A DNA stretch of 64,000 nt from Rhodoplanes serenus. Lineage in GTDB: Bacteria > Pseudomonadota > Alphaproteobacteria > Rhizobiales > Xanthobacteraceae. Both the position numbers and the translations under genes were made by a program. Numbering within the stretch: the stretch's first letter is position 1; the number at the start of each line of letters is the position of its first letter. Below, piece after piece: positions 21,420 through 28,485 of the stretch. The stretch covers positions 248,001-312,000 of the forward strand of contig WNKV01000001.1 of the NCBI GenBank assembly GCA_009720755.1. Direction: 5' to 3'. The notes beneath the pieces were generated by a model. That model ran no database searches and was not told where the DNA came from. It was given only the letters and a program-made list of their open reading frames with translations.

Positions 21420-21797
21420 ATGCATGCCATCTCCCGTCGCGCCGCCCTCGCCGCCGCGCTGCTGATCGGCCTCGCCGGCACGGCTGCGGCGCACGACCCG
21501 AAGCCACGCCATGGTGGCCGCATCGTCCACGCCGGCTCGTTCCACATCGAGCTGGTCGCTGACGGCACGCGGCTCGATGCCTTCCTGGTCGGCCACGACG
21601 ACAAGCCGATGTCGGCGGAGGGCTATCAGGGTGTCGCCATTCTGGTGCTCGATGGCAAGAGTCAGCGCATCACGCTCGCGCCCGCCGCGAACAATCAGCT
21701 CACCGGCACGGCGCCGGCGTCGGTGCCGGGCAACGCCAAGGCGGTGGTGCAGATCACCACGCCGACCGGCGGCACCGCGCAGGCGCGCTTCAACTGA
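21420..21797 (+). CDS. Small periplasmic protein of the efflux cluster
   Basis: 125 residues from the ATG at 21420, which has AAAAGGAG upstream. A signal peptide (SRRAALAAALLIGLAGTAAA) is followed by HDPKPRHGGRIVHAGSFHIELVADG and a single beta-rich domain ending GGTAQARFN. The HGG-x-x-x-x-x-G-x-x-H-x-E-L-V pattern is common in small periplasmic proteins next to RND metal pumps and resembles the N-terminal domain fused to some CusB-like adaptors. Histidines may bind metal. It follows the pump by 28 bp, probably in the same operon. Confidence 0.8.
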   Translation: MHAISRRAALAAALLIGLAGTAAAHDPKPRHGGRIVHAGSFHIELVADGTRLDAFLVGHDDKPMSAEGYQGVAILVLDGKSQRITLAPAANNQLTGTAPASVPGNAKAVVQITTPTGGTAQARFN

Positions 21798-21878
21798 GAA
21801 AAGGTCGCGAGGATCGGCACGCCGCCTAAAAAACTCGGCGCATGCCGCGAATCTCCGGACCCATCGCGAGTTGCCGAC

Positions 21879-21920
21879 GTTGACGTGACGCATGCACCCT
21901 CCCGCATGCGTCACGTCAAC
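21879..21920 (+). promoter_or_regulatory. Perfect 17-bp inverted repeat directly before the DUF305 gene
   Basis: Left arm GTTGACGTGACGCATGC (21879-21895), 8-base spacer, right arm its exact reverse complement (21904-21920). The repeat ends 11 bases before the ATG at 21932, and the likely ribosome site AGAGG starts at the next base. No T-run follows, so it is not a standard terminator. It could be an operator for a dimeric regulator, an mRNA hairpin controlling ribosome access, or a processing site separating this gene from the RND operon. It does not resemble the CueR box at 23859. Confidence 0.7.
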
Positions 21921-21931
21921 AGAGGCGCCAA

Positions 21932-22432
21932 ATGACGAATCGTACGCTTCCCATCCTCGCAGTGTCCGCCGCGCTGCTGTGGGCTCCCCCTGCGCTCACG
22001 CAGCAATCTTCCGAGACCAGCGGCCATGCCGCGGCGATGAGCGAGATGCCGGACATATGTCGAAAGGCCGTCCAGGACTCGCCGATGGCCGAGCGCATGC
22101 GCACGATGCCGATGATGCAAGGCATGATGCAGGACATGCCGATGATGCAGGGTGGCCAGAGCGGTGCCGGAATGTCGGAGGCGAGTCGCGCCTACATCAT
22201 GGCGATGCGCAAGACGCACCCGCCGATGATGATGGGCGCCATGGCGAGCGATCCCGAGATCGCTTTCCTGTGCGCGATGCTGCCGCATCATCAAGGGGCC
22301 GTCGACATGGCGCGCGCCGCACTCGACCGGACCAAGAGCGAGGCGGTGCGCGAGATCGCCAAGGAGACGATCGAGGAGAACGAGAAGGGCATGAAGGAAA
22401 TCCGGGCCGAGCTCGACAAGCGGGCCCGCTGA
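21932..22432 (+). CDS. DUF305 (CopM-like) Met/His-rich periplasmic protein
   Basis: 166 residues. A signal peptide (LPILAVSAALLWAPPALTQ) precedes a Met-rich repeat zone, with MPMMQGMMQDMPMMQGG near residues 58-74. The DUF305 helical core follows: ASDPEIAFLCAMLPHHQGAVDMARAAL, then REIAKETIEENEKGMKEIRAEL. The HHQGAVDMA motif and methionines are the copper ligands in CopM-type proteins. Probably a periplasmic copper-binding protein. It sits between the RND cluster and the MBL gene, immediately after the 17-bp hairpin. Confidence 0.92.
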   Translation: MTNRTLPILAVSAALLWAPPALTQQSSETSGHAAAMSEMPDICRKAVQDSPMAERMRTMPMMQGMMQDMPMMQGGQSGAGMSEASRAYIMAMRKTHPPMMMGAMASDPEIAFLCAMLPHHQGAVDMARAALDRTKSEAVREIAKETIEENEKGMKEIRAELDKRAR

Positions 22433-22512
22433 TCGACTCCGGATCGCGCCACGACGGAGGGCCGCCACCACGGCCTTCCGCCCTCTCACCGCTCCGAAAC
22501 AGGAGAAGCCTC

Positions 22513-23436
22513 GTGCCGGAACCCGAGCGATCATCGCGCCGCGGACGCCCCGACGTCGCTGGCTTCTTCGACGCGGCGACCAACAGCGTCCAGTATGTCG
22601 TCACCGACCCGGCGACGCGCTGCGCCGCCATCATCGACCCGGTGCTCGACTTCGATCCGACGTCCGGCGGCGTCTCCACACGGTCGGCCGACGCGCTGCT
22701 CGACCATGTCGCGCGGCACGGCGCCACGCTCCAGCACATCCTCGACACGCATCCGCACGCCGACCACCTCTCGGCCGCCGGCCATCTGCGCGACAAGACC
22801 GGCGTGCCGATCGCCACCGGCGCCCGCGTGGTGGACGTGCAGCGCCTGTGGCGTGACATCTACAACCTGCCCCCCGACTTTCCCGTCGACGGCTCCCAGT
22901 GGGACCGCCTCTTCACCGATGGCGAGCGGTTCACGATCGGGGAGATCGACGTCGACGTGCTGTTCACGCCCGGCCACACCCTGGCCTCGGTCGCGTTCGT
23001 GGCGGGCGACGCCGCCTTCGTCCACGACACGGTGTTCATGCCGGACGGCGGCACCGCGCGCGCGGACTTCCCGGGCGGCTGCGCCCGCACGTTGTGGCGG
23101 AGCATCCAGCGCCTGATGGCGCTGCCCGACGCGACGCGGCTGTTCACCGGCCACGACTATTGTCCCGGCGGACGACCGCCACGCTGGGAGAGCACGGTCG
23201 CCGAGCAGAAGGCCCACAATGCCCATCTGGTCGGCCAGACCGAGGACACGTTCGTGGCGATGCGCGAGGCACGCGACCGCACGCTGCCTCTGCCGGCCCT
23301 GATGCTGCATGCGCTCCAGGTGAACATCCGCGGCGGGCGGCTGCCGGAACCGGAGGACAATGGCCGGCGCTACCTCAAGATCCCGCTCGGCGCGCCCGGC
23401 CTCGGTGGGGAGGAGGTGGCGGAACCCGCCTCGTGA
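22513..23436 (+). CDS. MBL-fold hydrolase, persulfide dioxygenase (ETHE1/Blh)-like
   Basis: 307 residues from the GTG at 22513, with AGGAGA a few bases upstream. Metal ligands: ILDTHPHADHLSAAGHL (H-x-H-x-D-H), FTPGHTLASVAFV, and DTVFMPDGGTARADFPGG; late strand motif FTGHDYCPGGR. This is the Blh/ETHE1 subgroup of glyoxalase-II-like proteins, which oxidise glutathione persulfide to sulfite using Fe(II). The sulfite could feed a sulfite dehydrogenase such as the SoxC-like protein at 54.3 kb, but no direct link is shown. Its last 67 bases overlap the end of cueR on the opposite strand. Confidence 0.88.
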   Translation: MPEPERSSRRGRPDVAGFFDAATNSVQYVVTDPATRCAAIIDPVLDFDPTSGGVSTRSADALLDHVARHGATLQHILDTHPHADHLSAAGHLRDKTGVPIATGARVVDVQRLWRDIYNLPPDFPVDGSQWDRLFTDGERFTIGEIDVDVLFTPGHTLASVAFVAGDAAFVHDTVFMPDGGTARADFPGGCARTLWRSIQRLMALPDATRLFTGHDYCPGGRPPRWESTVAEQKAHNAHLVGQTEDTFVAMREARDRTLPLPALMLHALQVNIRGGRLPEPEDNGRRYLKIPLGAPGLGGEEVAEPAS

Positions 23437-23843
23437 CAATGCCCTGGAGCAAGCACATCGCCGTCGAGGCCGGCGATGATCGGGCAGTGCGGCCGGCCGT
23501 CGCCGTCGCAGGCGTCGGCCAGCGCCCGCAGCACATCGGCCATCTCGTGCAGGAGGCGCACCTGACGGTCGAGATCGGCGAGATGCGCGAGCGCGATCGC
23601 CTTCACGTCGGCATTGCTGCGGTCGCGGTCACTCCACAGCCGCAGGAGGTCGGCGATGCGGTCGAGCGGGAAGCCGAGGTCGCGCGCCCGCCGCACGAAG
23701 CGCAGGCGGTGCAGGTCGGCCGTGTCGTAGTCGCGATAGCCGCTCGTTCGCCGTGCCGGTGCCGGCAGGAGGCCGATCTGCTCGTAGTGGCGGATCATCT
23801 TGGCGGACACGCCCGAGGCCCGCGCCGCTGCGCCGATGTTCAT
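23370..23843 (-). CDS. cueR: Cu(I)-responsive MerR-family regulator CueR
   Basis: 157 residues from the ATG at 23843. The MerR winged helix reads [39 protein letters not shown], followed by the long dimerisation helix. The copper loop is [11 protein letters not shown], matching the two-cysteine C-x7-C-P-I loop of CueR. It activates copA when Cu(I) binds by bending its 19-bp-spaced promoter, and it is divergent from copA with the box in between. The 3' end overlaps the MBL gene tail to tail by 67 bp. The C-terminus is His/Cys-containing (APGHCHEAG), as in several CueR proteins. Confidence 0.95.
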   Translation of the reverse strand: MNIGAAARASGVSAKMIRHYEQIGLLPAPARRTSGYRDYDTADLHRLRFVRRARDLGFPLDRIADLLRLWSDRDRSNADVKAIALAHLADLDRQVRLLHEMADVLRALADACDGDGRPHCPIIAGLDGDVLAPGHCHEAGSATSSPPRPGAPSGILR

Positions 23844-23858
23844 GCTGCGATCCCGGTG

Positions 23859-23889
23859 TTGACCTTCCCATGATGGGAAGGTGCACACC
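23859..23889 (+). promoter_or_regulatory. CueR-type promoter/operator of copA
   Basis: TTGACC (-35, 23859-23864), a 19-bp spacer and a weak -10 (CACACC, 23884-23889). Within it lies a perfect palindrome of two 10-bp arms, ACCTTCCCAT and its complement, around one G (23862-23882). The E. coli copA CueR promoter has the same TTGACCTTCCC...GGAAGGT layout and 19-bp spacing. This is the long spacer typical of MerR-family activation. It lies between cueR and copA. Confidence 0.88.
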
Positions 23890-23920
23890 GAATTTCAAGA
23901 CAACGACCGGAGACCCCGAC

Positions 23921-26362
23921 ATGACGTCGAAGCACGACACCAGTACCATCCACCGCCCGCACGACGACGCGCGGCCTTCCGGCTGCTGCGGCGGCGCCCA
24001 CGGCCACGGCCACGGCCATGATCACGACCGTCACGGTCATGGGCACGCCGCCGTGCCGACGCAACCCGGCGCCACCGTCGTGAAGGACCCGGTGTGCGGC
24101 ATGGACGTCGACCCGCACACCACCCCGCATCGCGCCGAGCACGGCGGACGCACCTATCACTTCTGCTCGGCCGGCTGCCGGACCAAGTTCGTCGCGGCGC
24201 CCGAGCGCTACCTCGATCCCGGCGCGGCCGCCGCCGCGCCGGTGCCGGAAGGCACCACCTACACCTGCCCGATGCACCCGGAGATCCGGCAGATCGGACC
24301 CGGCTCCTGCCCGATCTGCGGCATGGCGCTGGAGCCGCTGATCGCCGAGGCGGACGCCGGCCCCAACGAGGAGCTGATCGACATGCGGCGCCGCTTCCGC
24401 ATCGGGCTGGCGCTCACGCTGCCGGTGCTGGTGCTGGAGATGGGCGCGCATCTCACCGGGCTCGACCAGTTGATCGAGCGCCAGACATCGAACTGGCTCC
24501 AGCTCGCCTTCGCCACCCCGGTGGTGCTGTGGGCCGGCTGGCCCTTCTTCGTGCGCGGCTGGCAGTCGGTGGTGACGCGCCACCTCAACATGTTCACCCT
24601 GATCGCCATGGGCACCGGGGTGGCCTGGGTCTACAGCGTCGTCGCCACCGCCCTGCCCGGCGTGTTTCCGGCCGAGCTACGCGACGCCACCGGCGCGGTC
24701 GCGGTGTATTTCGAGGCCGCCGCGGTGATCACCGTGCTGGTGCTGCTCGGGCAGGTGCTGGAGCTGCGCGCCCGCGAGAGCACCAGCGGGGCGATCCGCG
24801 GCCTGCTCGACCTCGCCCCCAAGACGGCGCGGCGCATCGGCCCCGATGGCCGCGAGGAGGACGTCCGGCTGGAGGAGGTGCAGGTCGGCGACCGGCTGCG
24901 GGTGCGGCCGGGCGAGAAGGTGCCGGTGGACGGCACCGTGGTGGAAGGGCGCAGCGCCGTCGACGAGTCGATGGTGACGGGCGAGTCGATGCCGGTCACC
25001 AAGGAGAACGGCGCGAGCGTCATCGGCGGCAGCATCAACCAGTCCGGCGGGATGATCATCGAGGCCGCGCGGGTCGGCCGCGACACCATGCTGTCGCGCA
25101 TCGTCCAGCTCGTCGCCGAGGCGCAGCGCAGCCGCGCCCCGATCCAGCGGCTCGCCGACCAGGTCTCGGCCTGGTTCGTGCCGGCCGTGATCGTCATCGC
25201 CATCGCGGCCTTCGCGGCGTGGTGGCTGTTCGGCCCGGAGCCGCGCATGGCCTACGCGCTGATCGCCGCCGTCTCGGTGCTGATCATCGCCTGCCCGTGC
25301 GCCCTCGGGCTCGCCACCCCGATGTCCATCATGGTCGGCGTCGGCCGCGGTGCCCGCGCCGGCGTGCTGGTGAAGAACGCCGAGGCGCTGGAGCGGATGG
25401 AGCGGGTCGACACCCTGGTGGTCGACAAGACCGGCACGCTCACCGAAGGCAAGCCGTCGGTGACCGCGGTGGTGCCCGCCGCCGGCTTCGACGAGGCCGA
25501 GGTGCTGCGCCTGGCCGCCGCCGTCGAGCGGCCGAGCGAGCATCCGCTCGGCGTCGCCATCGTGCGGGCCGCCGAGGCACGCGGGGTGGCGACCCCGGCG
25601 GTCGCCGACTTCGACTCCCCGACCGGCAAGGGCGCCATGGGCGTGGTCGAGGGTCGCACCGTGGTGATCGGCAGCGCGACGTTCCTGCGTGAGCACGGCA
25701 TCGATGCCGGGCCGCTCGCCGGCGAGGCCGACCGGCTGCGCGCCGACGGCGCCACCGCGGTGTTCGTCGGCGTCGACCGCCGGCTCGCCGCAGCGATCGC
25801 CATCGCCGACCCGATCAAGGCGTCGACCCCGGAGGCGATCGCGGCCCTCAAGTCCGCAGGCATCCGCATCGTCATGATGACCGGCGACAACCGCACCACC
25901 GCCGAGGCCGTGGCGCGCCGGCTCGGCATCGACGAGGTCGAGGCCGAGGTGCTGCCCGATCGCAAGAGCGAGGTGGTGCAGCACCACCGGGGCGCCGGGC
26001 GGGTCGTCGCCATGGCGGGCGACGGCGTCAACGACGCGCCGGCGCTCGCCGCCGCCGACGTGGGCATCGCCATGGGCACCGGCACCGACGTGGCGATGGA
26101 GAGCGCCGCCGTCACCCTGGTGAAGGGTGACCTCACCGGCATCGTCCGCGCCCGGCGGCTGTCGCGCGCCGCCATGCGCAACATCCGGCAGAACCTGTTC
26201 TTCGCGTTCATCTACAACGCGGTCGGCGTGCCGGTGGCGGCCGGCGTGCTCTACCCGGTGTTCGGCCTGCTGCTGTCGCCGATCATCGCGGCCGCCGCCA
26301 TGGCGGTGTCCTCGGTCAGCGTGATCGCCAACGCGGCGCGTCTGCGCAGCCTCCAGTTGTGA
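23921..26362 (+). CDS. copA: Copper-exporting P1B-type ATPase with YHS domain
   Basis: 813 residues from the ATG at 23921, with CCGGAGACC upstream. Order: His-rich region ([15 protein letters not shown]); YHS domain [10 protein letters not shown]...YHFCSAGC (about 55-95); heavy-metal-binding domain YTCPMHPEI...CPICGM (about 107-135) in place of a CXXC HMA domain; membrane part; actuator TGES; ion site [13 protein letters not shown] (about 455); DKTGTLTEG phosphorylation site (about 500); SEHPLG; and [10 protein letters not shown] (about 700). It exports Cu(I) (Ag(I)) from the cytoplasm with ATP. Controlled by the CueR box upstream. Confidence 0.96.
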   Translation: MTSKHDTSTIHRPHDDARPSGCCGGAHGHGHGHDHDRHGHGHAAVPTQPGATVVKDPVCGMDVDPHTTPHRAEHGGRTYHFCSAGCRTKFVAAPERYLDPGAAAAAPVPEGTTYTCPMHPEIRQIGPGSCPICGMALEPLIAEADAGPNEELIDMRRRFRIGLALTLPVLVLEMGAHLTGLDQLIERQTSNWLQLAFATPVVLWAGWPFFVRGWQSVVTRHLNMFTLIAMGTGVAWVYSVVATALPGVFPAELRDATGAVAVYFEAAAVITVLVLLGQVLELRARESTSGAIRGLLDLAPKTARRIGPDGREEDVRLEEVQVGDRLRVRPGEKVPVDGTVVEGRSAVDESMVTGESMPVTKENGASVIGGSINQSGGMIIEAARVGRDTMLSRIVQLVAEAQRSRAPIQRLADQVSAWFVPAVIVIAIAAFAAWWLFGPEPRMAYALIAAVSVLIIACPCALGLATPMSIMVGVGRGARAGVLVKNAEALERMERVDTLVVDKTGTLTEGKPSVTAVVPAAGFDEAEVLRLAAAVERPSEHPLGVAIVRAAEARGVATPAVADFDSPTGKGAMGVVEGRTVVIGSATFLREHGIDAGPLAGEADRLRADGATAVFVGVDRRLAAAIAIADPIKASTPEAIAALKSAGIRIVMMTGDNRTTAEAVARRLGIDEVEAEVLPDRKSEVVQHHRGAGRVVAMAGDGVNDAPALAAADVGIAMGTGTDVAMESAAVTLVKGDLTGIVRARRLSRAAMRNIRQNLFFAFIYNAVGVPVAAGVLYPVFGLLLSPIIAAAAMAVSSVSVIANAARLRSLQL

Positions 26363-26441
26363 CGACAGTGCGGCACCGGCCTCCCGGGGCCGGTGCCGCC
26401 CGGCCGCGCCGGCTCGCCCCCCGGCTTTTGGCAGTCCTCGT

Positions 26442-26467
26442 GTAACCGGACCGCGCTCGGCTGCGAA
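26442..26467 (+). promoter_or_regulatory. SigF-like ECF promoter upstream of the sigma-factor gene
   Basis: GTAACC (26442-26447), exactly 16 bases, CGAA (26464-26467), ending 18 bases before the sigma gene ATG. From memory this is the GTAACC-N16-CGAA pattern reported for the Caulobacter heavy-metal sigma factor SigF. It implies that the sigma factor activates its own operon. Not tested beyond inspection. Confidence 0.65.
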
Positions 26468-26485
26468 TCCTCGACAGGGGACTCG

Positions 26486-27043
26486 ATGACTGCAAACGAA
26501 ACGGAGCTGAAGGCGCTGATGCTCGCCAGCTTGGCCGGCGACGGCCGCTCGCATCACGAGCTGCTGGTTCGGCTGAGCGGTTACTTGCGCGGCTTCTACC
26601 GTGGCCGCCTCAGCCACACCGGGCGCAGCGTGTCTGAAGCCGAGGATCTGGTCCAAGAGGCCCTGATGGCGATTCATACCGGACGCCACACCTACGATCA
26701 GGCAGCCCCCCTGATGCCGTGGGTGCACGCGATCGCCCGCTACAAGCTGCTCGATTACCTGCGACGCACGCGGCTCACCGTCACCGATGTCGGGCTCGAT
26801 CATGCCGAGGACATCACCGCGGTGGACGACCACGCCGGAGCCGAAAGCGCCTTCGATCTCGGCCGCCTGCTCGCCCGCCTGCCGGAGCGCATGCGGCGCG
26901 CCATCGAGCTGGTCAAGATCGAAGGTCTGAGCGTCGCCGAGGCGGCGGCCCGCTGCGGCGCCTCCGAGTCCGCCATCAAGGTCAACATTCACCGGGGCCT
27001 CAAGGCCCTCGGCATGGAGATCGCCCGGGAGGGCAAGCCATGA
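26486..27043 (+). CDS. ECF sigma factor (SigF-type)
   Basis: 185 residues from the ATG at 26486, with ACAGGGG upstream. Region 2 includes SEAEDLVQEALMAIHTGRHTYD and PWVHAIARYKLLDYLRR. Region 4 is LPERMRRAIELVKIEGLSVAEAAARCG with the helix-turn-helix ASESAIKVNIHRGLKAL. It directs RNA polymerase to stress promoters. The overlapping downstream gene encodes a DUF1109/NrsF membrane anti-sigma factor, as in the Caulobacter SigF system that responds to chromate and cadmium. Its place right after copA supports a metal-stress role. Preceded by a matching ECF promoter. Confidence 0.92.
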   Translation: MTANETELKALMLASLAGDGRSHHELLVRLSGYLRGFYRGRLSHTGRSVSEAEDLVQEALMAIHTGRHTYDQAAPLMPWVHAIARYKLLDYLRRTRLTVTDVGLDHAEDITAVDDHAGAESAFDLGRLLARLPERMRRAIELVKIEGLSVAEAAARCGASESAIKVNIHRGLKALGMEIAREGKP

Positions 27044-27681
27044 AGACCGACGATCTGATCACCATGCTCAGCACGCAGGTGGAGCCGGTCGACCGCAACC
27101 GGATGGGGCGCTCGCTCGCCCTCGGCGTGGCGTTCGCGGCCGCCGTCGCGGCGCTGGCGACGCTGGCCACGTTCGGGGTGCGCTCCGATCTCGATCACGT
27201 CCACTCGCTCACCTACATGATCGGCAAGCTGACCTTCACGCTGACCGTGGTGGTGATCGCCACCATCTATCTGCTCCGTCTGGCCCGTCCCGGCGGCGAG
27301 CGTGAGACCTCGCTGCTGGTGCTCGCGGCTCCGTTCCTCGCCGTGATGATGCTCGGTGCGCTGACCCTTTCGACGGCACCGCGCTCGCACTGGGATCACG
27401 CCGTCCTCGGCACTCACTGGATCGAGTGCATCATCTCGATTCCGCTGATCGCGGTGGTGCCGTTCGCGCTGACCATCTGGGCGATGCGCCACGCCATGCC
27501 GACCGATCTGCGCCGCGCCGGCGCGGCGGCCGGCCTCGTCGCCGGCGGCCTCAGCGCCACCGGCTATGCCCTGCACTGCATCGACGACTCGATGCCGTTC
27601 GTGGCCCTGTGGTACGGCGCGACCATCGCGCTATGCGCCGTCACGGGCGCCCTGCTCGGTCCGCGGCTGCTGCGCTGGTGA
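27040..27681 (+). CDS. NrsF/DUF1109 membrane anti-sigma factor
   Basis: 213 residues; the ATG overlaps the sigma gene stop (ATGA). Six hydrophobic segments, e.g. LALGVAFAAAVAALATLATFG, LTFTLTVVVIATIYLLRLA, LVLAAPFLAVMMLGALTL and FVALWYGATIALCAVTGALLG. Two conserved-type cysteines, in HWIECIISIP and ALHCIDDSMPF, match the pair through which NrsF proteins sense metals. In Caulobacter NrsF holds SigF at the inner membrane until metal or oxidative stress. Here the role is by homology and genetic coupling. Confidence 0.9.
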   Translation: MKTDDLITMLSTQVEPVDRNRMGRSLALGVAFAAAVAALATLATFGVRSDLDHVHSLTYMIGKLTFTLTVVVIATIYLLRLARPGGERETSLLVLAAPFLAVMMLGALTLSTAPRSHWDHAVLGTHWIECIISIPLIAVVPFALTIWAMRHAMPTDLRRAGAAAGLVAGGLSATGYALHCIDDSMPFVALWYGATIALCAVTGALLGPRLLRW

Positions 27682-27713
27682 CCGGCTACGGCACACGCTC
27701 GCGACGGGCTTCG

Positions 27714-27733
27714 CCTCCGGATTCGTCCGGAGG
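27714..27733. terminator. GC-rich hairpin after the anti-sigma gene
   Basis: Perfect 8-bp stem CCTCCGGA / TCCGGAGG with loop TTCG, 32 bp after the NrsF stop and 70 bp before the DUF411 gene. There is no T-run, so termination strength is doubtful; it may instead be a pausing or processing hairpin. Confidence 0.4.
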
Positions 27734-27802
27734 ACATGGCGGCTTCCTCTCGCGCGGCGTGCGGTTCACAATGATCCGAAGCCCCGCATCGGAGGAGACC
27801 GA

Positions 27803-28288
27803 ATGCCCCTGATCACCCGACGTGCGTTCGCGACGCAGGCCAGCGCGGCGGCGCTCGTCGCTCTCGGAGGCGTCTCGGCGGCCTGGAGCCTGCCGGCGGC
27901 GGGCCGTCCGACCGTGACCATGCACAAGGACCCGTCCTGCGGCTGCTGCACCGGCTGGGCGCGCCATCTCGAGCGCGCCGGCTTCACGGTGCGGTCGGTC
28001 AACAGCGCCGACATTCTCGCCGTCAAGGCCCGCCTCGGCGTACCGGAACCCCTGCAAAGCTGCCACACGGCGGAGATCGCCGGCTATGTGGTCGAAGGCC
28101 ATGTGCCGGTGTCGGCTGTCGAGCGGCTGCTTGCCGAAGCGCCGAACGCCACCGGGCTCGCAGCCCCCGGCATGCCGATCGGCTCGCCCGGCATGGAGGG
28201 TGGCCCGCCCGAGGTCTACGAGGTCGTGCTGTTCGGCCCCGGCGGGCCGCGCCTCTATGGCCGCTTCCGCGGCAGCGCGCCGGCCTGA
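27803..28288 (+). CDS. DUF411 periplasmic metal-binding protein
   Basis: 161 residues from the ATG at 27803, with GGAGGAG eight bases upstream. An export signal with RR (LITRRAFATQASAAALVALGG) is Tat-like. The DUF411 core is VTMHKDPSCGCCTGWARHLERAGF, a CxCC-type cysteine cluster, then LQSCHTAEIAGYVVEGHVPV and a Met/Gly-rich PGMPIGSPGMEGG. Such proteins are repeatedly found in copper or cadmium resistance clusters and probably bind metal in the periplasm. It ends the plus-strand half of the island; CzcA follows convergently. Confidence 0.92.
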   Translation: MPLITRRAFATQASAAALVALGGVSAAWSLPAAGRPTVTMHKDPSCGCCTGWARHLERAGFTVRSVNSADILAVKARLGVPEPLQSCHTAEIAGYVVEGHVPVSAVERLLAEAPNATGLAAPGMPIGSPGMEGGPPEVYEVVLFGPGGPRLYGRFRGSAPA

Positions 28289-28352
28289 ACACAGCGCGTC
28301 CGGAACACCGGGCGTCATGAGAGCGGTATCCGATCCGACGGGATCGGCCCCG

Positions 28353-28485
28353 CTCTAGAAGTTCTTACTTGATCGCATTTTCGACGGAAAACCGGGTCCC
28401 ACGTCGCCGGACAATGCTCTCGAAGTCCTTATTTGATCGCATTGTCGACGGCGAACCGGGTCCCACTTCGCCGGACAATGCTCTA
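28353..28485. repeat. Two 64-bp tandem REP-like palindromic units
   Basis: Units start at 28353 and 28417, each beginning CTCT and containing GATCGCATT, TCGACGG, ACCGGGTCCCAC and CGCCGGACAATG; a third copy stops after CTCTAG at 28481. Within a unit, CATTGTC-GA-CGGCGAA pairs with TTCGCCGGACAATG. Similar palindromes are dispersed in Rhizobiales genomes. They fill the convergent gap between the DUF411 and CzcA genes and may act as a bidirectional terminator. Confidence 0.8.

Noticed and set aside
24677..26992. 771-codon minus-strand frame opposite copA and the sigma gene
   Set aside because: Antisense shadow of CopA; no domain and a composition typical of GC-rich complement frames.
28353..28485. 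Insertion sequence ends
   Set aside because: The palindromes are short REP-like units with no transposase gene and no target duplication.
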